NCBI RefSeq assembly: GCF_019219065.1
Contig: NZ_JAHUWK010000006.1
Location: 186,001 to 250,000 of the forward strand
DNA length: 64,000 bases
Origin: Duganella sp. sic0402
Lineage (GTDB): Bacteria; Pseudomonadota; Gammaproteobacteria; Burkholderiales; Burkholderiaceae_D
Direction: 5' to 3'
In this document: piece by piece, positions 19,229-27,812 of the stretch
How the letters are laid out: every line of letters begins with the position of its first letter
How positions within the stretch are numbered: position 1 is the stretch's first letter
Program-made: the position numbers and the translations under genes
The notes under the pieces: model-generated
The model's input: the letters and a program-made list of their open reading frames with translations, nothing else
Databases searched by the model: none
Told to the model about the DNA's origin: nothing

Positions 19229-19618
19229 ATGAGCAGTATTGAAACCATTTTTGCTTTCGATTTCGGCGTAAAACGAATCGGCGTGGCGATGGGCAATACC
19301 ATGCTGTGCCAAGCGGAACCGTTGAAGGTGATCAAGGCGGAAGACAACGCCACCCGCTTTAACGATATCCAGAAACTGCTGGATGAATGGAAGCCGGCCC
19401 GCCTGGTGGTCGGGCTGCCCATGCACCCGGACGGCAACGAACACGAAATGACGGCGCGGGCGCGCCGTTTTGCCAATCAATTGAACGGCCGCTTCAACCT
19501 GCCGGTGGCGCTGGTCGACGAGCGCTACTCCTCGGCCGTGATCTCGGCCAAACGCGGCGAGGTCATTGACGACCGCGCCGCCGCCATCATTCTGCAACAA
19601 TACTTCGACTCCTTATGA
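19229..19618 (+). CDS. ruvX: Holliday junction resolvase-like RuvX/YqgF
   Basis: RNase H-fold protein of the YqgF family, implicated in 16S rRNA 5'-end maturation and proposed as a Holliday junction resolvase. The 129-residue protein shows the catalytic Asp in FDFGVKRIGVAMG, the VVGLPMHPDG loop, the glutamate in VDERYSS and the C-terminal acidic pair in DDRAAAIILQQYF. Size is typical. It abuts algH with no gap and overlaps pyrR as ATGA, so translation is probably coupled. The algH-ruvX pairing is widespread in proteobacteria. Confidence 0.95.
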   Translation: MSSIETIFAFDFGVKRIGVAMGNTMLCQAEPLKVIKAEDNATRFNDIQKLLDEWKPARLVVGLPMHPDGNEHEMTARARRFANQLNGRFNLPVALVDERYSSAVISAKRGEVIDDRAAAIILQQYFDSL

Positions 19619-20121
19619 CTCTGAATCCCAACCAACTCGACGCCGAAGCGCTGTACGCGACGCTGCTGGCCGATGTGAAAGCCGGCCTGGCCGGCGTGCC
19701 GGATGTCGCGATTGTCGGCATCCATTCCGGCGGCGCGTGGATCGCCGAACGCCTGGCAGCGGACCTCGGCCTGTCCGCGCGCTGCGGCGTGCTGGATGTG
19801 TCCTTTTACCGAGACGACTACGCCAAGAAGGGCCTGCCTGCCGAAGTCAAGCCGACCAACATCACCTTCGAGGTGGCGGCCGCCAACATCCTGCTGGTGG
19901 ACGACGTGCTGTACACCGGCCGCACCACCCGCGCCGCGATCAATGAACTGTTCGACTACGGCCGCCCGGCGCGCATCATGCTGGCGGCGCTGGTCGACCG
20001 TGGCGAGCGCCAGCTGCCGGTGGCGGCCGACTTCGTGGCCGGCCATGTCGCCGTCGAGAAGGGCAAGGCGCTGGTGCTGAAACGCGCAGCCGATGACACA
20101 TTCACGCTAACCATCGAATAA
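19615..20121 (+). CDS. pyrR: Pyrimidine operon regulator/uracil phosphoribosyltransferase PyrR
   Basis: Phosphoribosyltransferase-fold protein. The 168-residue sequence has the [16 protein letters not shown] strand-loop, [10 protein letters not shown] and the PRPP-binding motif [16 protein letters not shown], all diagnostic of PyrR. In Bacillus it attenuates pyr transcription by binding mRNA; in Gram-negative bacteria the regulatory role is less established, and some members mainly make UMP from uracil. It precedes pyrB by 7 bases and overlaps ruvX by 4 bases, fitting control of the pyrimidine genes that follow. I see no clear PyrR-binding stem-loop in the short gaps. Confidence 0.94.
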   Translation: MTLNPNQLDAEALYATLLADVKAGLAGVPDVAIVGIHSGGAWIAERLAADLGLSARCGVLDVSFYRDDYAKKGLPAEVKPTNITFEVAAANILLVDDVLYTGRTTRAAINELFDYGRPARIMLAALVDRGERQLPVAADFVAGHVAVEKGKALVLKRAADDTFTLTIE

Positions 20122-20128
20122 AAAGACC

Positions 20129-21094
20129 ATGCTTAATCCGCAACTGAACAAACACGGCGAGCTGCAGCACTTGCTGTCGATCGAGGGCCTGCCCAAGGGC
20201 ATCCTCAATCATATTCTGGACACCGCCTCGTCCTTCGTCGGCATCTCCGACCGCGACGTGAAAAAAGTGCCGCTGATGCGCGGCAAATCGGTGTTCAATC
20301 TGTTCTTCGAAAACTCGACCCGCACGCGCACGACGTTTGAAATCGCCGCCAAGCGCCTGTCGGCCGACGTGATCAACCTGAACATCCAGGCCTCCTCGAC
20401 CAGCAAGGGCGAGTCGCTGCTGGACACCATCGACAACCTGGCGGCGATGCACGCCGATATGTTCGTGGTGCGCCACGCGCAATCGGGCGCACCGTACCTG
20501 ATCGCCAAGCACCTGATGGAGACCAAGCAGAACCACGTCCACGTAGTCAACGCCGGCGATGGCCGCCACGCGCACCCGACCCAGGGCCTGCTGGACATGT
20601 ACACCATCCGCCACTACAAGAAAGACTTCACCAACCTGCGCGTGGCGATCGTGGGCGACATCCTGCACAGCCGCGTGGCGCGTTCGGATATCCACGCGCT
20701 GACCACGCTGGGCGTGCCGGAAGTGCGCGCCATCGGCCCGCACACGCTGCTGCCGGGCGGCCTGGAACAAATGGGCGTGCGCACCTTCACCAATATGGAT
20801 GAAGGCTTGAAGGACGTGGACGTGATCATCATGCTGCGCCTGCAGAACGAGCGCATGAGCGGCGCGCTGCTGCCATCGGCGGGCGAATACTTCAAGAGCT
20901 ACGGCCTGACGCCGGAGCGCCTGGCGCTGGCCAAGCCGGACGCCATCGTCATGCACCCAGGTCCGATGAACCGTGGCGTGGAAATCGATTCCGCCGTGGC
21001 GGATGGCGCGCAGGCGGTGATCCTGCCGCAGGTGACGTTTGGTATCGCCGTGCGCATGGCGGTGATGAGTATCGTAGCAGGAACGCAAGCATGA
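20129..21094 (+). CDS. pyrB: Aspartate carbamoyltransferase catalytic subunit
   Basis: Joins carbamoyl phosphate and aspartate, the first committed step of UMP synthesis. The 321-residue protein has the carbamoyl-phosphate loop [24 protein letters not shown], the [12 protein letters not shown] segment, [12 protein letters not shown] and the C-terminal [12 protein letters not shown]. This is the longer Pseudomonas-like class of catalytic chain rather than the E. coli type, and no pyrI regulatory gene is adjacent. Its stop overlaps the ATG of the dihydroorotase-like gene (ATGA), consistent with the PyrB-PyrC' complex known from pseudomonads. Confidence 0.96.
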   Translation: MLNPQLNKHGELQHLLSIEGLPKGILNHILDTASSFVGISDRDVKKVPLMRGKSVFNLFFENSTRTRTTFEIAAKRLSADVINLNIQASSTSKGESLLDTIDNLAAMHADMFVVRHAQSGAPYLIAKHLMETKQNHVHVVNAGDGRHAHPTQGLLDMYTIRHYKKDFTNLRVAIVGDILHSRVARSDIHALTTLGVPEVRAIGPHTLLPGGLEQMGVRTFTNMDEGLKDVDVIIMLRLQNERMSGALLPSAGEYFKSYGLTPERLALAKPDAIVMHPGPMNRGVEIDSAVADGAQAVILPQVTFGIAVRMAVMSIVAGTQA

Positions 21095-22392
21095 AGAACA
21101 TTCACATCAAAAACGGCCACGTCATCGATCCAGCCAACGGCATCGACGGCCTTCACGACGTTTACCTCGCCGATGGCAAGGTGCTGGCAATTGGCGCCGC
21201 GCCAAGCGGCTTTACCGCTGACGAAACCATCGACGCCATCGGCCTGATCGTGGCGCCCGGCTTTGTCGACCTGTCGGCGCGGCTGCGCGAGCCGGGCTTT
21301 GAATACAAGGCCACGCTGGAATCGGAAATGCAGGCGGCCGTGCAAGGCGGCGTCACCAGCCTGATCTGCCCGCCGGACACCGATCCGGTGCTGGATGAAC
21401 CGGGTCTGGTGGAAATGCTGAAGCACCGCGCGCAAAAGCTGAACCAGGCGCACGTGCATCCGCTGGGCGCGCTGACGGTGGGCCTGAAGGGCAAAGCGCT
21501 GACGGAAATGTCGGCGCTGACCGAATCCGGCTGCATCGGTTTTTCGCACGCCGAGGAACCTATCGAAGACACCAACGTGCTGCTGCGCGCCATGCAGTAC
21601 GCCAAGACCTTTGGCTACACCGTCTGGCTGCGTCCGCAGGATGCGTACATCGGCCGTGGCGGCGTGGCCGCATCCGGTCCGCTGGCGTCGCGCCTGGGCT
21701 TGTCCGGCGTGCCTGTGATGTCGGAAACCATCGCCCTGCATACCATCTTTGAACTGATGCGCGCCACTGGTGCGCGCGTGCACCTGTGCCGTATTTCGGC
21801 CGCCGCCAGTCTGGAGCTGATCCGCGACGCCAAGCAGCAAGGCTTGCCGGTCAGTTGCGACGTCGGCGCGCACCACATCCACCTCACCGACGCCGATATC
21901 GGTTTCTTCGATTCGAACGCGCGCATGACGCCGCCGTTCCGCAGCCAGCGCGACCGCGACGCGATCCGCCTCGGCCTGCTGGACGGCACCATCGACGCGC
22001 TGTGCTCGGACCATACGCCAGTGGACGACGATGAGAAGCTGCTGCCGTTCGGCGAAGCCTCGCCAGGCGCGACCGGCCTGGAGCTGCTGCTGTCGCTGAC
22101 CCTGAAATGGGCCGACGACTACGCGTCGCAACAGGACACCGGCAAGCAGGGCGCTTTGTCGCGCGCGCTGGCGCGCATCACCTCGGAAGCGGCGCGCGTG
22201 GCAGGCCTGGACGCCGGCACCCTGTCGCCGGGCGCGGTGGCGGACGTGGTGCTGTTCGACGCTGGTGCGCACTGGACGGTGGAAGCGTCGGCGCTGGCCA
22301 GCCAGGGCAAGCACACCCCGTTCCTCGGTTATAACCTGGCGGGACAAGTGAAAACCACCATCGTGGCCGGCCACGTCGCTTATCAACGCTGA
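21091..22392 (+). CDS. pyrX: Dihydroorotase-like PyrC' subunit lacking metal ligands (probably non-catalytic)
   Basis: Amidohydrolase-fold partner encoded with pyrB. The 433-residue protein aligns along its length with type I dihydroorotases ([53 protein letters not shown]). The key HxH pair after Asp60 is replaced by Ser62 and Arg64, the metal-binding His of the HxxHxS motif is Arg234, and the usual HxED histidine is absent around Arg181. It therefore resembles the inactive PyrC'/PyrX of Pseudomonas, which is needed to assemble aspartate carbamoyltransferase. A working dihydroorotase should be encoded elsewhere. It overlaps pyrB by 4 bases. Confidence 0.88.
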   Translation: MKNIHIKNGHVIDPANGIDGLHDVYLADGKVLAIGAAPSGFTADETIDAIGLIVAPGFVDLSARLREPGFEYKATLESEMQAAVQGGVTSLICPPDTDPVLDEPGLVEMLKHRAQKLNQAHVHPLGALTVGLKGKALTEMSALTESGCIGFSHAEEPIEDTNVLLRAMQYAKTFGYTVWLRPQDAYIGRGGVAASGPLASRLGLSGVPVMSETIALHTIFELMRATGARVHLCRISAAASLELIRDAKQQGLPVSCDVGAHHIHLTDADIGFFDSNARMTPPFRSQRDRDAIRLGLLDGTIDALCSDHTPVDDDEKLLPFGEASPGATGLELLLSLTLKWADDYASQQDTGKQGALSRALARITSEAARVAGLDAGTLSPGAVADVVLFDAGAHWTVEASALASQGKHTPFLGYNLAGQVKTTIVAGHVAYQR

Positions 22393-22401
22393 TACCGCCG
22401 T

Positions 22402-23142
22402 ATGAAACTGTTGACGATCTTCCGCATGCTGCGGGTGCTGCTGCATGTGTTCAAGGGTATGGCGATCTGCGCCACGGTGTTTCCGTGGATAGGCCAGGAG
22501 CGGCGCAATGCGCATATCCGCCGCTGGTCCACCCGCTTGCTGGGGCTGTGCAATGTGACGGTGTCGCTGGCGCCGGGCAGCGCGCCGGTGCTGCCGTGCT
22601 CCATGGTGGTGGCCAATCACGTCTCGTGGCTGGACATCTTTGTGGTGCACAGCCTGTACCCCAGCCATTTCGTGGCCAAGGCCGAGATCCGTTCCTGGCC
22701 GCTGGCCGGCTGGCTGGCGGAGAAGGCTGGCACGGTGTTCATCTCGCGCGGCAACCGCAAGGACTTGCGGCAGATTTTCAAAGGGCTGGTCACCAGCCTG
22801 GAGAGGGGCGAGCGGGTGGCCTTCTTCCCGGAGGGGACCACGGCGGCGCAAGGTAATCTGCTGCCGTTCCACGCCAACCTGTTCGAGGCAGCCATCGATG
22901 CGAAAGTGCCGGTGCAGCCGTTTGCGCTGACCTATGAAGATGTGGGCGGCGGTTCGCATCCCTCGGTGGACTTCATCGGCGACACCAGCTTTGCCGAGAG
23001 CATCATGCTGATCCTGAACGGGCCGCCGGTGAAAGCCAAGCTGGCGATTCTGCCACCAATGAGCACCGACGGCGCACACCGGCGCGATCTCGCGGAAGCC
23101 TCTCACAAGGTGGTGGCGTCCGCGCTGGGTGTGATGGTCTAA
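22402..23142 (+). CDS. 1-acyl-glycerol-3-phosphate acyltransferase family protein
   Basis: PlsC-domain acyltransferase of the inner-membrane face. The 246-residue protein has an N-terminal hydrophobic segment, the catalytic VVANHVSWLDIF (HX4D), a GTVFISRGNRKD block and FFPEGTTAAQG, the acceptor-phosphate motif. The substrate could be lysophosphatidate or another lysolipid such as an ornithine lipid precursor; a second PlsC-like gene lies at 32691-33431, so the two probably have different roles. It follows pyrC' by 9 bases and its stop overlaps the convergent apaH stop by 2-3 bases. Confidence 0.88.
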   Translation: MKLLTIFRMLRVLLHVFKGMAICATVFPWIGQERRNAHIRRWSTRLLGLCNVTVSLAPGSAPVLPCSMVVANHVSWLDIFVVHSLYPSHFVAKAEIRSWPLAGWLAEKAGTVFISRGNRKDLRQIFKGLVTSLERGERVAFFPEGTTAAQGNLLPFHANLFEAAIDAKVPVQPFALTYEDVGGGSHPSVDFIGDTSFAESIMLILNGPPVKAKLAILPPMSTDGAHRRDLAEASHKVVASALGVMV

Positions 23143-23993
23143 GCCTGCTTGGGCTGCTTGAACTGCGGGCATTGCTCTTGCAGCAGTGTCCGGTCTTCCA
23201 GGCAGACGGCGGATAGCTGGCCGCCCCATACGCAGCCGCTGTCCAAGGCCAGCAGGTTTGCTTCCATCTTCAAGCCCAGCGCCGACCAGTGGCCGAACAC
23301 CACCGTGTCGCGCGCACTGCGGCGGCCCGGTACATCAAACCACGGCATCAGGCCGGTCGAGGGATCGGCCGTGCCGCTTTCCTTCATCTTGAAATCCATC
23401 ACGCCGTCGGCCGTGCAGAAGCGCAGCCGCGTCATCGCGTTGATGATGCAGCGCAGCCGGTCGGCGCCCTGCAAGCCGTCCGACCATTGCGCCGGCTCGT
23501 TGCCGTACATCTCGGCCAGGAATTCCGCGATGCCATCGCCGCGCAGCATGTCTTGTACCTCGCCGGCCAGCGCCATGGCCTGCGCGCCGGTCCATTGCGG
23601 CAGCAGGCCGGCATGCACCAGGATGTGCGCGCCGGAGCGGATCGCCAGCGGACGGCGGCGTACCCAGTCGACCAGCTCATCGCGGTCGGGCGCATGCAGG
23701 ATCTCGGCCAGCGTGTCGGACTTGTGCTCGGGACGGATGCCATACGCCACCGCCAGCATGTGCAGGTCGTGGTTGCCCAGCACGCTGTCGATCAGGCCGC
23801 CGCTGGCCATCGCCAGCTTGCGCACATGGCGCAGCGTGGACAGCGAATCTGGCCCGCGGTTGATCAAATCGCCGGCAAACAGGATGGCTGGTTCGGCCAC
23901 GCCGCTCTCCGCCGCATGCGCGCGTATGCGGTCGAGAATGGCCAGCGCCTGCTCGTGGCAGCCTTGCAGGTCCCCAATGACATAGGTTTTCAT
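23139..23993 (-). CDS. apaH: Bis(5'-nucleosyl)-tetraphosphatase, symmetrical (Ap4A hydrolase)
   Basis: Cytosolic metallophosphatase that splits Ap4A into two ADP. The 284-residue protein has the phosphoesterase motifs GDLQGCHEQ, FAGDLINRGPDS, LGNHDLHML and the later VHAGLLPQW and FGHWSALG. The start at 23993 gives MKTYVIGDLQG, the canonical N-terminus, and has GAGAG upstream; a longer in-frame reading adds 20 residues without similarity. It is convergent with the acyltransferase gene (3-base overlap) and divergent from rfbB. Confidence 0.95.
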   Translation of the reverse strand: MKTYVIGDLQGCHEQALAILDRIRAHAAESGVAEPAILFAGDLINRGPDSLSTLRHVRKLAMASGGLIDSVLGNHDLHMLAVAYGIRPEHKSDTLAEILHAPDRDELVDWVRRRPLAIRSGAHILVHAGLLPQWTGAQAMALAGEVQDMLRGDGIAEFLAEMYGNEPAQWSDGLQGADRLRCIINAMTRLRFCTADGVMDFKMKESGTADPSTGLMPWFDVPGRRSARDTVVFGHWSALGLKMEANLLALDSGCVWGGQLSAVCLEDRTLLQEQCPQFKQPKQA

Positions 23994-24014
23994 ATTGATA
24001 CTCTCACCATTTTT

Positions 24015-24044
24015 TTGCCCGGATGTGAGGACTTCACATAAAAT
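24015..24044 (+). promoter_or_regulatory. Possible rfbB promoter with internal inverted repeat
   Basis: In the 91-base gap between divergent apaH and rfbB, TTGCCC (24015-24020) and TAAAAT (24039-24044) lie 18 bases apart, as a sigma70 promoter reading toward rfbB. Between them ATGTGA (24023-24028) and TCACAT (24034-24039) form a 6-bp inverted repeat around 5 bases, placed where a repressor would block RNA polymerase. Sequence evidence only. Confidence 0.35.
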
Positions 24045-24084
24045 CATGCACATGACTAATTTGACGCTTGCTGCGGGATACTAA

Positions 24085-25149
24085 ATGATTTTTGTTACGG
24101 GTGGTGCTGGTTTCATCGGCTCGAATTTTGTCCTCGACTGGCTGGCCCAGTCGGACGAGCCTGTCCTGAACTTCGATAAGCTGACCTACGCCGGCAATCT
24201 GAACAATCTGGCCTCGCTGAAGCAGGATACGCGTCATACCTTTGTGCGCGGCGATATCTGCGATCAGGCGCAGGTGCTGGCGCTGTTCCAGCAACACAAA
24301 CCGCGCGCGGTCGTGCACTTCGCGGCGGAAAGCCACGTCGACCGTTCCATCCTCGGCCCAGGCGAATTCATCAACACCAACATCAATGGCACTTTTAGCC
24401 TGCTGGAAGCCGCGCGCGCCTACTGGTCGGCGCTGCCGGAAGACGAAAAAGCGGCCTTCCGCTTCCTGCACGTCTCCACCGACGAGGTGTATGGCACGCT
24501 GGGCCCGGACGATGCGCCATTCACCGAAACCACCGCGTTTGCCCCGAACAGCCCTTACTCGGCATCGAAAGCGGCTTCGGACCACCTGGTGCGCTCCTAC
24601 TTCCACACTTACGGCCTGCCGGTGCTGACCACCAACTGCTCCAACAACTACGGCCCGTATCACTTCCCTGAGAAGCTGATCCCGCTGATCATCGCCAACG
24701 CGCAAGCCGGCAAGCCGCTGCCGATCTACGGCGATGGCCAGCAAGTGCGCGACTGGCTGTACGTCACCGACCACGCCGCCGCGATCCGCCGCGTGCTGGA
24801 AGCGGGCCGGCTGGGCGAAACCTACAACGTCGGCGGCTGGAACGAAATGGCCAACCTGGACGTGGTGCATACGCTGTGCGACATGCTGGATCAGCTGAAG
24901 CCCAAGGCCGAAGGCAGCTACCGCGACCAGATCACCTTCGTCAAAGACCGTCCGGGCCACGACCGCCGCTACGCCATCGACGCGCGCAAGCTGGAACGCG
25001 AGCTGGGCTGGAAGCCGGCCGAGACTTTCCAGAGCGGCATCGCCAAGACTGTGCAGTGGTATCTGGACAACCAGGCCTGGGTGGCCGACGTGCAGTCGGG
25101 CAGCTACGCCAAATGGGTGGAAACCAATTACTTCAATCGCGAGGGTTGA
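24085..25149 (+). CDS. rfbB: dTDP-glucose 4,6-dehydratase
   Basis: Converts dTDP-glucose to dTDP-4-keto-6-deoxyglucose for surface polysaccharide. The 354-residue protein is an extended short-chain dehydrogenase with [12 protein letters not shown] at the NAD site, [25 protein letters not shown], the YSASKAAS catalytic Tyr-Lys and [18 protein letters not shown], all RmlB hallmarks. It starts the envelope-sugar block and is followed 2 bases later by rfbA. The usual partners rfbC and rfbD are not here. Confidence 0.96.
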   Translation: MIFVTGGAGFIGSNFVLDWLAQSDEPVLNFDKLTYAGNLNNLASLKQDTRHTFVRGDICDQAQVLALFQQHKPRAVVHFAAESHVDRSILGPGEFINTNINGTFSLLEAARAYWSALPEDEKAAFRFLHVSTDEVYGTLGPDDAPFTETTAFAPNSPYSASKAASDHLVRSYFHTYGLPVLTTNCSNNYGPYHFPEKLIPLIIANAQAGKPLPIYGDGQQVRDWLYVTDHAAAIRRVLEAGRLGETYNVGGWNEMANLDVVHTLCDMLDQLKPKAEGSYRDQITFVKDRPGHDRRYAIDARKLERELGWKPAETFQSGIAKTVQWYLDNQAWVADVQSGSYAKWVETNYFNREG

Positions 25150-25151
25150 TC

Positions 25152-26048
25152 ATGAGCGCAGCTAAACGCAAAGGCATTATTCTGGCGGGCGGCTCCGGCA
25201 CCCGTTTGTATCCGGTGACGATGAGCGTCTCCAAGCAACTGCTGCCAATCTACGACAAGCCGATGATTTATCATCCGCTGACCGTGCTGATGCTGGCCGG
25301 CATGAGGGAAATTCTGCTGATTTCCACGCCGCAGGACACGCCGCGCTTCAAGGACCTGCTCGGTGATGGCAGCCAGTGGGGCATCAGCATCAGCTACGCG
25401 GTGCAGCCATCGCCGGACGGCCTGGCGCAAGCCTTCATCATCGGCAAGGAATTCGTTGGCGATTCGCCGTCCGCGCTGATCCTCGGCGATAACATCTACT
25501 ACGGCAACGATCTGGATGCGCTGTTGCGCAGCGCTACCGAGCATACCGAGGGCGCCACCGTGTTCGCCTATCACGTGCAGGACCCGGAACGTTATGGTGT
25601 GGTCGAGTTTGACGAGCAGCGCACCGCCGTGTCGATCGAGGAAAAGCCGACGCAGCCGAAGTCCAACTACGCTGTTACCGGCCTGTACTTCTACGATAAC
25701 AAGGTATGCGATATCGCCGCCAGCATCAAGCCGTCCGCCCGCGGCGAGCTGGAGATCACCGATGTCAACAAAGTGTATCTGGAGCAGGGCAGGCTGAGCG
25801 TCGAAGTGATGGGGCGCGGCATGGCCTGGCTGGACACGGGTACCCACGAGTCGCTGCTGGAGGCAGGCCAGTTCATCGCCACCATCGAAAAACGCCAGGG
25901 ACTGAAAGTGGCTTGCCCGGAGGAGATTGCCTATCGCAAGGGCTATATCAACGCCGAGCAGTTGCGCAAGCTGGCTGAGCCGTTGAAAAAAAACCAATAC
26001 GGCCAATATCTGCTGCAAATCCTGGAAGACAAAGTCGTTCCACGCTGA
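25152..26048 (+). CDS. rfbA: Glucose-1-phosphate thymidylyltransferase
   Basis: Makes dTDP-glucose from glucose-1-phosphate and dTTP, feeding RfbB. The 298-residue protein has the nucleotidyltransferase signature [59 protein letters not shown], and [15 protein letters not shown]. The ATG at 25152 directly follows rfbB and its ribosome-binding site GAGGGT lies in the rfbB 3' end. Synthesis runs in the order A then B although the genes are B then A. The next gene is 120 bases away. Confidence 0.96.
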   Translation: MSAAKRKGIILAGGSGTRLYPVTMSVSKQLLPIYDKPMIYHPLTVLMLAGMREILLISTPQDTPRFKDLLGDGSQWGISISYAVQPSPDGLAQAFIIGKEFVGDSPSALILGDNIYYGNDLDALLRSATEHTEGATVFAYHVQDPERYGVVEFDEQRTAVSIEEKPTQPKSNYAVTGLYFYDNKVCDIAASIKPSARGELEITDVNKVYLEQGRLSVEVMGRGMAWLDTGTHESLLEAGQFIATIEKRQGLKVACPEEIAYRKGYINAEQLRKLAEPLKKNQYGQYLLQILEDKVVPR

Positions 26049-26057
26049 AATCTTGCA

Positions 26058-26151
26058 GTTGTATCGTTTGGTAAGCAAGCAAGGATTGCCTGGTGTAATC
26101 CTGTACAATCAGCTGTTGGCACGTTGATAATGCCGCGTGTTGCGATACAAC
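26058..26151. promoter_or_regulatory. Separated 9-bp inverted repeat in the leader of the MraY/WecA-like gene
   Basis: GTTGTATCG (26058-26066) and its exact complement CGATACAAC (26143-26151) bracket most of the 120-base gap between rfbA and the next gene, the second copy ending 17 bases before the start codon. They could be two binding sites for one regulator or the base of a long RNA stem. No clear promoter hexamers stand out between them. Confidence 0.35.
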
Positions 26152-26168
26152 GCAGATAATAAAATAAT

Positions 26169-27263
26169 ATGTTTTCCTTCCTCCTGAGCTTTATCGCTTC
26201 CGCGCTACTGACTTTGCTGGTCATTAAAGAAGCCCGGCTGCATGGTCCGGCGCTCGACACAAATTTTGACGGCGTGCAGAAAGTCCATTTGCACCATGTG
26301 GCGCGGATCGGGGGCTTGCCGATTTTCGTGGCAGTGGCGCTCAGTTCGGCGATTTCGATCTGGCGTGTGCCGGTGCTCAGCGACCTGCTGCTGGCGCTGC
26401 TGGCCTGCGCCTCCGTGGCTTTTGCCGGCGGCATTCTGGAAGATTACACCGGCCGCGTCAGCCCGGCGCGCCGTTTGCTGCTGACCATGGCTGCCGCCGC
26501 GCTCGGCTATTTCCTGCTGGACGCCCGCATCGACCGGCTCGACTGGATGTTCTCCGCCTGGGCGCTGCCGTATATGTGGATCACGCTGCCGCTGACGGTG
26601 CTGGCGGTGGCCGGTATTGCCAATGCAGTCAATATCATCGACGGGTTTAATGGCCTGGCCAGCGTGGTGTGTATTTGCATGCTGCTGTCGCTCGGTTATG
26701 TCGCCTTGCAGGTCAATGATATGTTTGTGCTGGTCGCCGCGCTGATGGTGGCCGGCGCCACCGCTGGTTTCCTGATCTGGAATTACCCGGTCGGCCTGAT
26801 TTTCCTCGGCGATGGCGGCGCTTATTTCATCGGCTTTATGCTGGGCGAATTGGCTTTATTGCTGGTGATGCGCAATCCTCAGGTATCGACCTGGTATGCG
26901 GCCTTGTTGCTGATTTATCCCGCCTTTGAAACTTTATTTTCTGTTTATCGCCGCATGTTTGTGCGCGGCAAGTCGCCGGCGATGCCGGACGGTATCCATT
27001 TGCATAGCCTGATTTTCCGCCGCATCGTGCAATGGGCGGTGGGGCGCAAGGAAGCGCGCGCGCTGATGCGCCGCAATTCGCTGACTTCGCCTTATCTGTG
27101 GCTGTTCTCGCTGACCGCCGTGATACCGGCCACCGTGTTCTGGCGCCACACCTGGGTATTAATGCTGTTCTGCCTTTTATTTATCGCCAGTTATATCTGG
27201 ATTTATGTCCGCATAGTGCGTTTTAAAGCGCCGCGCTGGATGATACGCCATAAGAAACACTGA
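26169..27263 (+). CDS. MraY/WecA-family polyprenyl-phosphate sugar-1-phosphate transferase
   Basis: Multi-pass membrane enzyme predicted to start a surface glycan by moving a HexNAc-1-phosphate from UDP-sugar to undecaprenyl phosphate. The 364-residue protein has about ten to eleven hydrophobic helices, HHVARIGGLPIF, a LEDYTGRVSPARRL loop (the first Asp of the usual DD pair is Glu), the catalytic NAVNIIDGFNGLAS, LIFLGDGGAYFIGF and the HLHSLIFRR motif. WecA or WbpL-like activity is most likely; MraY is excluded by context. The gene is clearly richer in A and T than its neighbours, especially its second half, as is common in O-antigen genes acquired by transfer. Confidence 0.86.
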   Translation: MFSFLLSFIASALLTLLVIKEARLHGPALDTNFDGVQKVHLHHVARIGGLPIFVAVALSSAISIWRVPVLSDLLLALLACASVAFAGGILEDYTGRVSPARRLLLTMAAAALGYFLLDARIDRLDWMFSAWALPYMWITLPLTVLAVAGIANAVNIIDGFNGLASVVCICMLLSLGYVALQVNDMFVLVAALMVAGATAGFLIWNYPVGLIFLGDGGAYFIGFMLGELALLLVMRNPQVSTWYAALLLIYPAFETLFSVYRRMFVRGKSPAMPDGIHLHSLIFRRIVQWAVGRKEARALMRRNSLTSPYLWLFSLTAVIPATVFWRHTWVLMLFCLLFIASYIWIYVRIVRFKAPRWMIRHKKH

Positions 27264-27329
27264 TTTTTTTAGCTTGATGTAGACTATTCCCGCCAAGGTT
27301 TTAGCCGTCATAACTTAAAGGGAATCGCA

Positions 27330-27653
27330 ATGGATTTGACTAAATTGTCTTCTGCTGAATTGCGCCAGCTGCAGGAAAGCGTAAAACAGGAATTGAAACA
27401 GCGTGAAAGCCAGGACCTGGCCAAAGCGCGCGAGGAAATTCTGGCCATTGCCAAAAGCGTCGGCGTGCCGGTGCAGGAGCTGGTCGGCAGCGGCAGCGGC
27501 AGCGGCGCCGTCCGCGCCAAGACCGGTACGGTCGCGCCACGCTACCGCAATCCGGCCGACGCCAGCCAGCAATGGACCGGCCGTGGCCGCCAGCCGCAGT
27601 GGGTCAAGGATTGGCTGGATGCGGGCAAGGACATTGCCGGCCTCAAGCTTTAA
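27330..27653 (+). CDS. H-NS family nucleoid-associated protein
   Basis: DNA-binding protein that silences A/T-rich DNA. The 107-residue protein has an N-terminal oligomerisation helix (about 1-45, rich in Gln, Glu and Lys), a flexible Gly/Ser linker near residues 50-58 and the C-terminal H-NS motif YRNPADASQQWTGRGRQPQW, which carries the GRGR minor-groove hook. AAAGGGAA precedes the ATG. This is the short betaproteobacterial class with several paralogues per genome, so a specific name such as hns or bpH3 is not assigned. It stands alone after an A/T-rich glycan gene. Confidence 0.9.
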   Translation: MDLTKLSSAELRQLQESVKQELKQRESQDLAKAREEILAIAKSVGVPVQELVGSGSGSGAVRAKTGTVAPRYRNPADASQQWTGRGRQPQWVKDWLDAGKDIAGLKL

Positions 27654-27664
27654 TCGGATTTACC

Positions 27665-27694
27665 TGGCACGCGCGCGGCGATGCTTGCGCGCCA
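27665..27694. terminator. GC-rich hairpin after the H-NS-like gene
   Basis: TGGC (27665-27668) plus GCGC pair with GCGCGCCA (27687-27694) with a two-base bulge and a 12-base loop, starting 12 bases after the stop codon. No strong T-run follows, so it is only a candidate terminator. The rest of the 159-base gap up to 27812 shows nothing I can name. Confidence 0.35.
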
Positions 27695-27812
27695 CCATTA
27701 TCACAATTACACTATGAAAGTGAGGTCTGCTGCAACGCAGGCCAGCCTTCATTCGACTAATCCCGCGCGTCGCTGGTTCGCAGCGCCGCTTGCGCACTCA
27801 AGCTCAATCTCC

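Noticed and set aside
20899-23229. A 776-codon open frame on the minus strand across pyrB, pyrC' and the acyltransferase
   Set aside because: It is a GC-driven shadow of real genes; it has no domain pattern and opposes three well-supported proteins.
24024-24038. CRP-binding site TGTGA...TCACA before rfbB
   Set aside because: The spacer is five bases where CRP needs six, so I keep it only as an unnamed inverted repeat.
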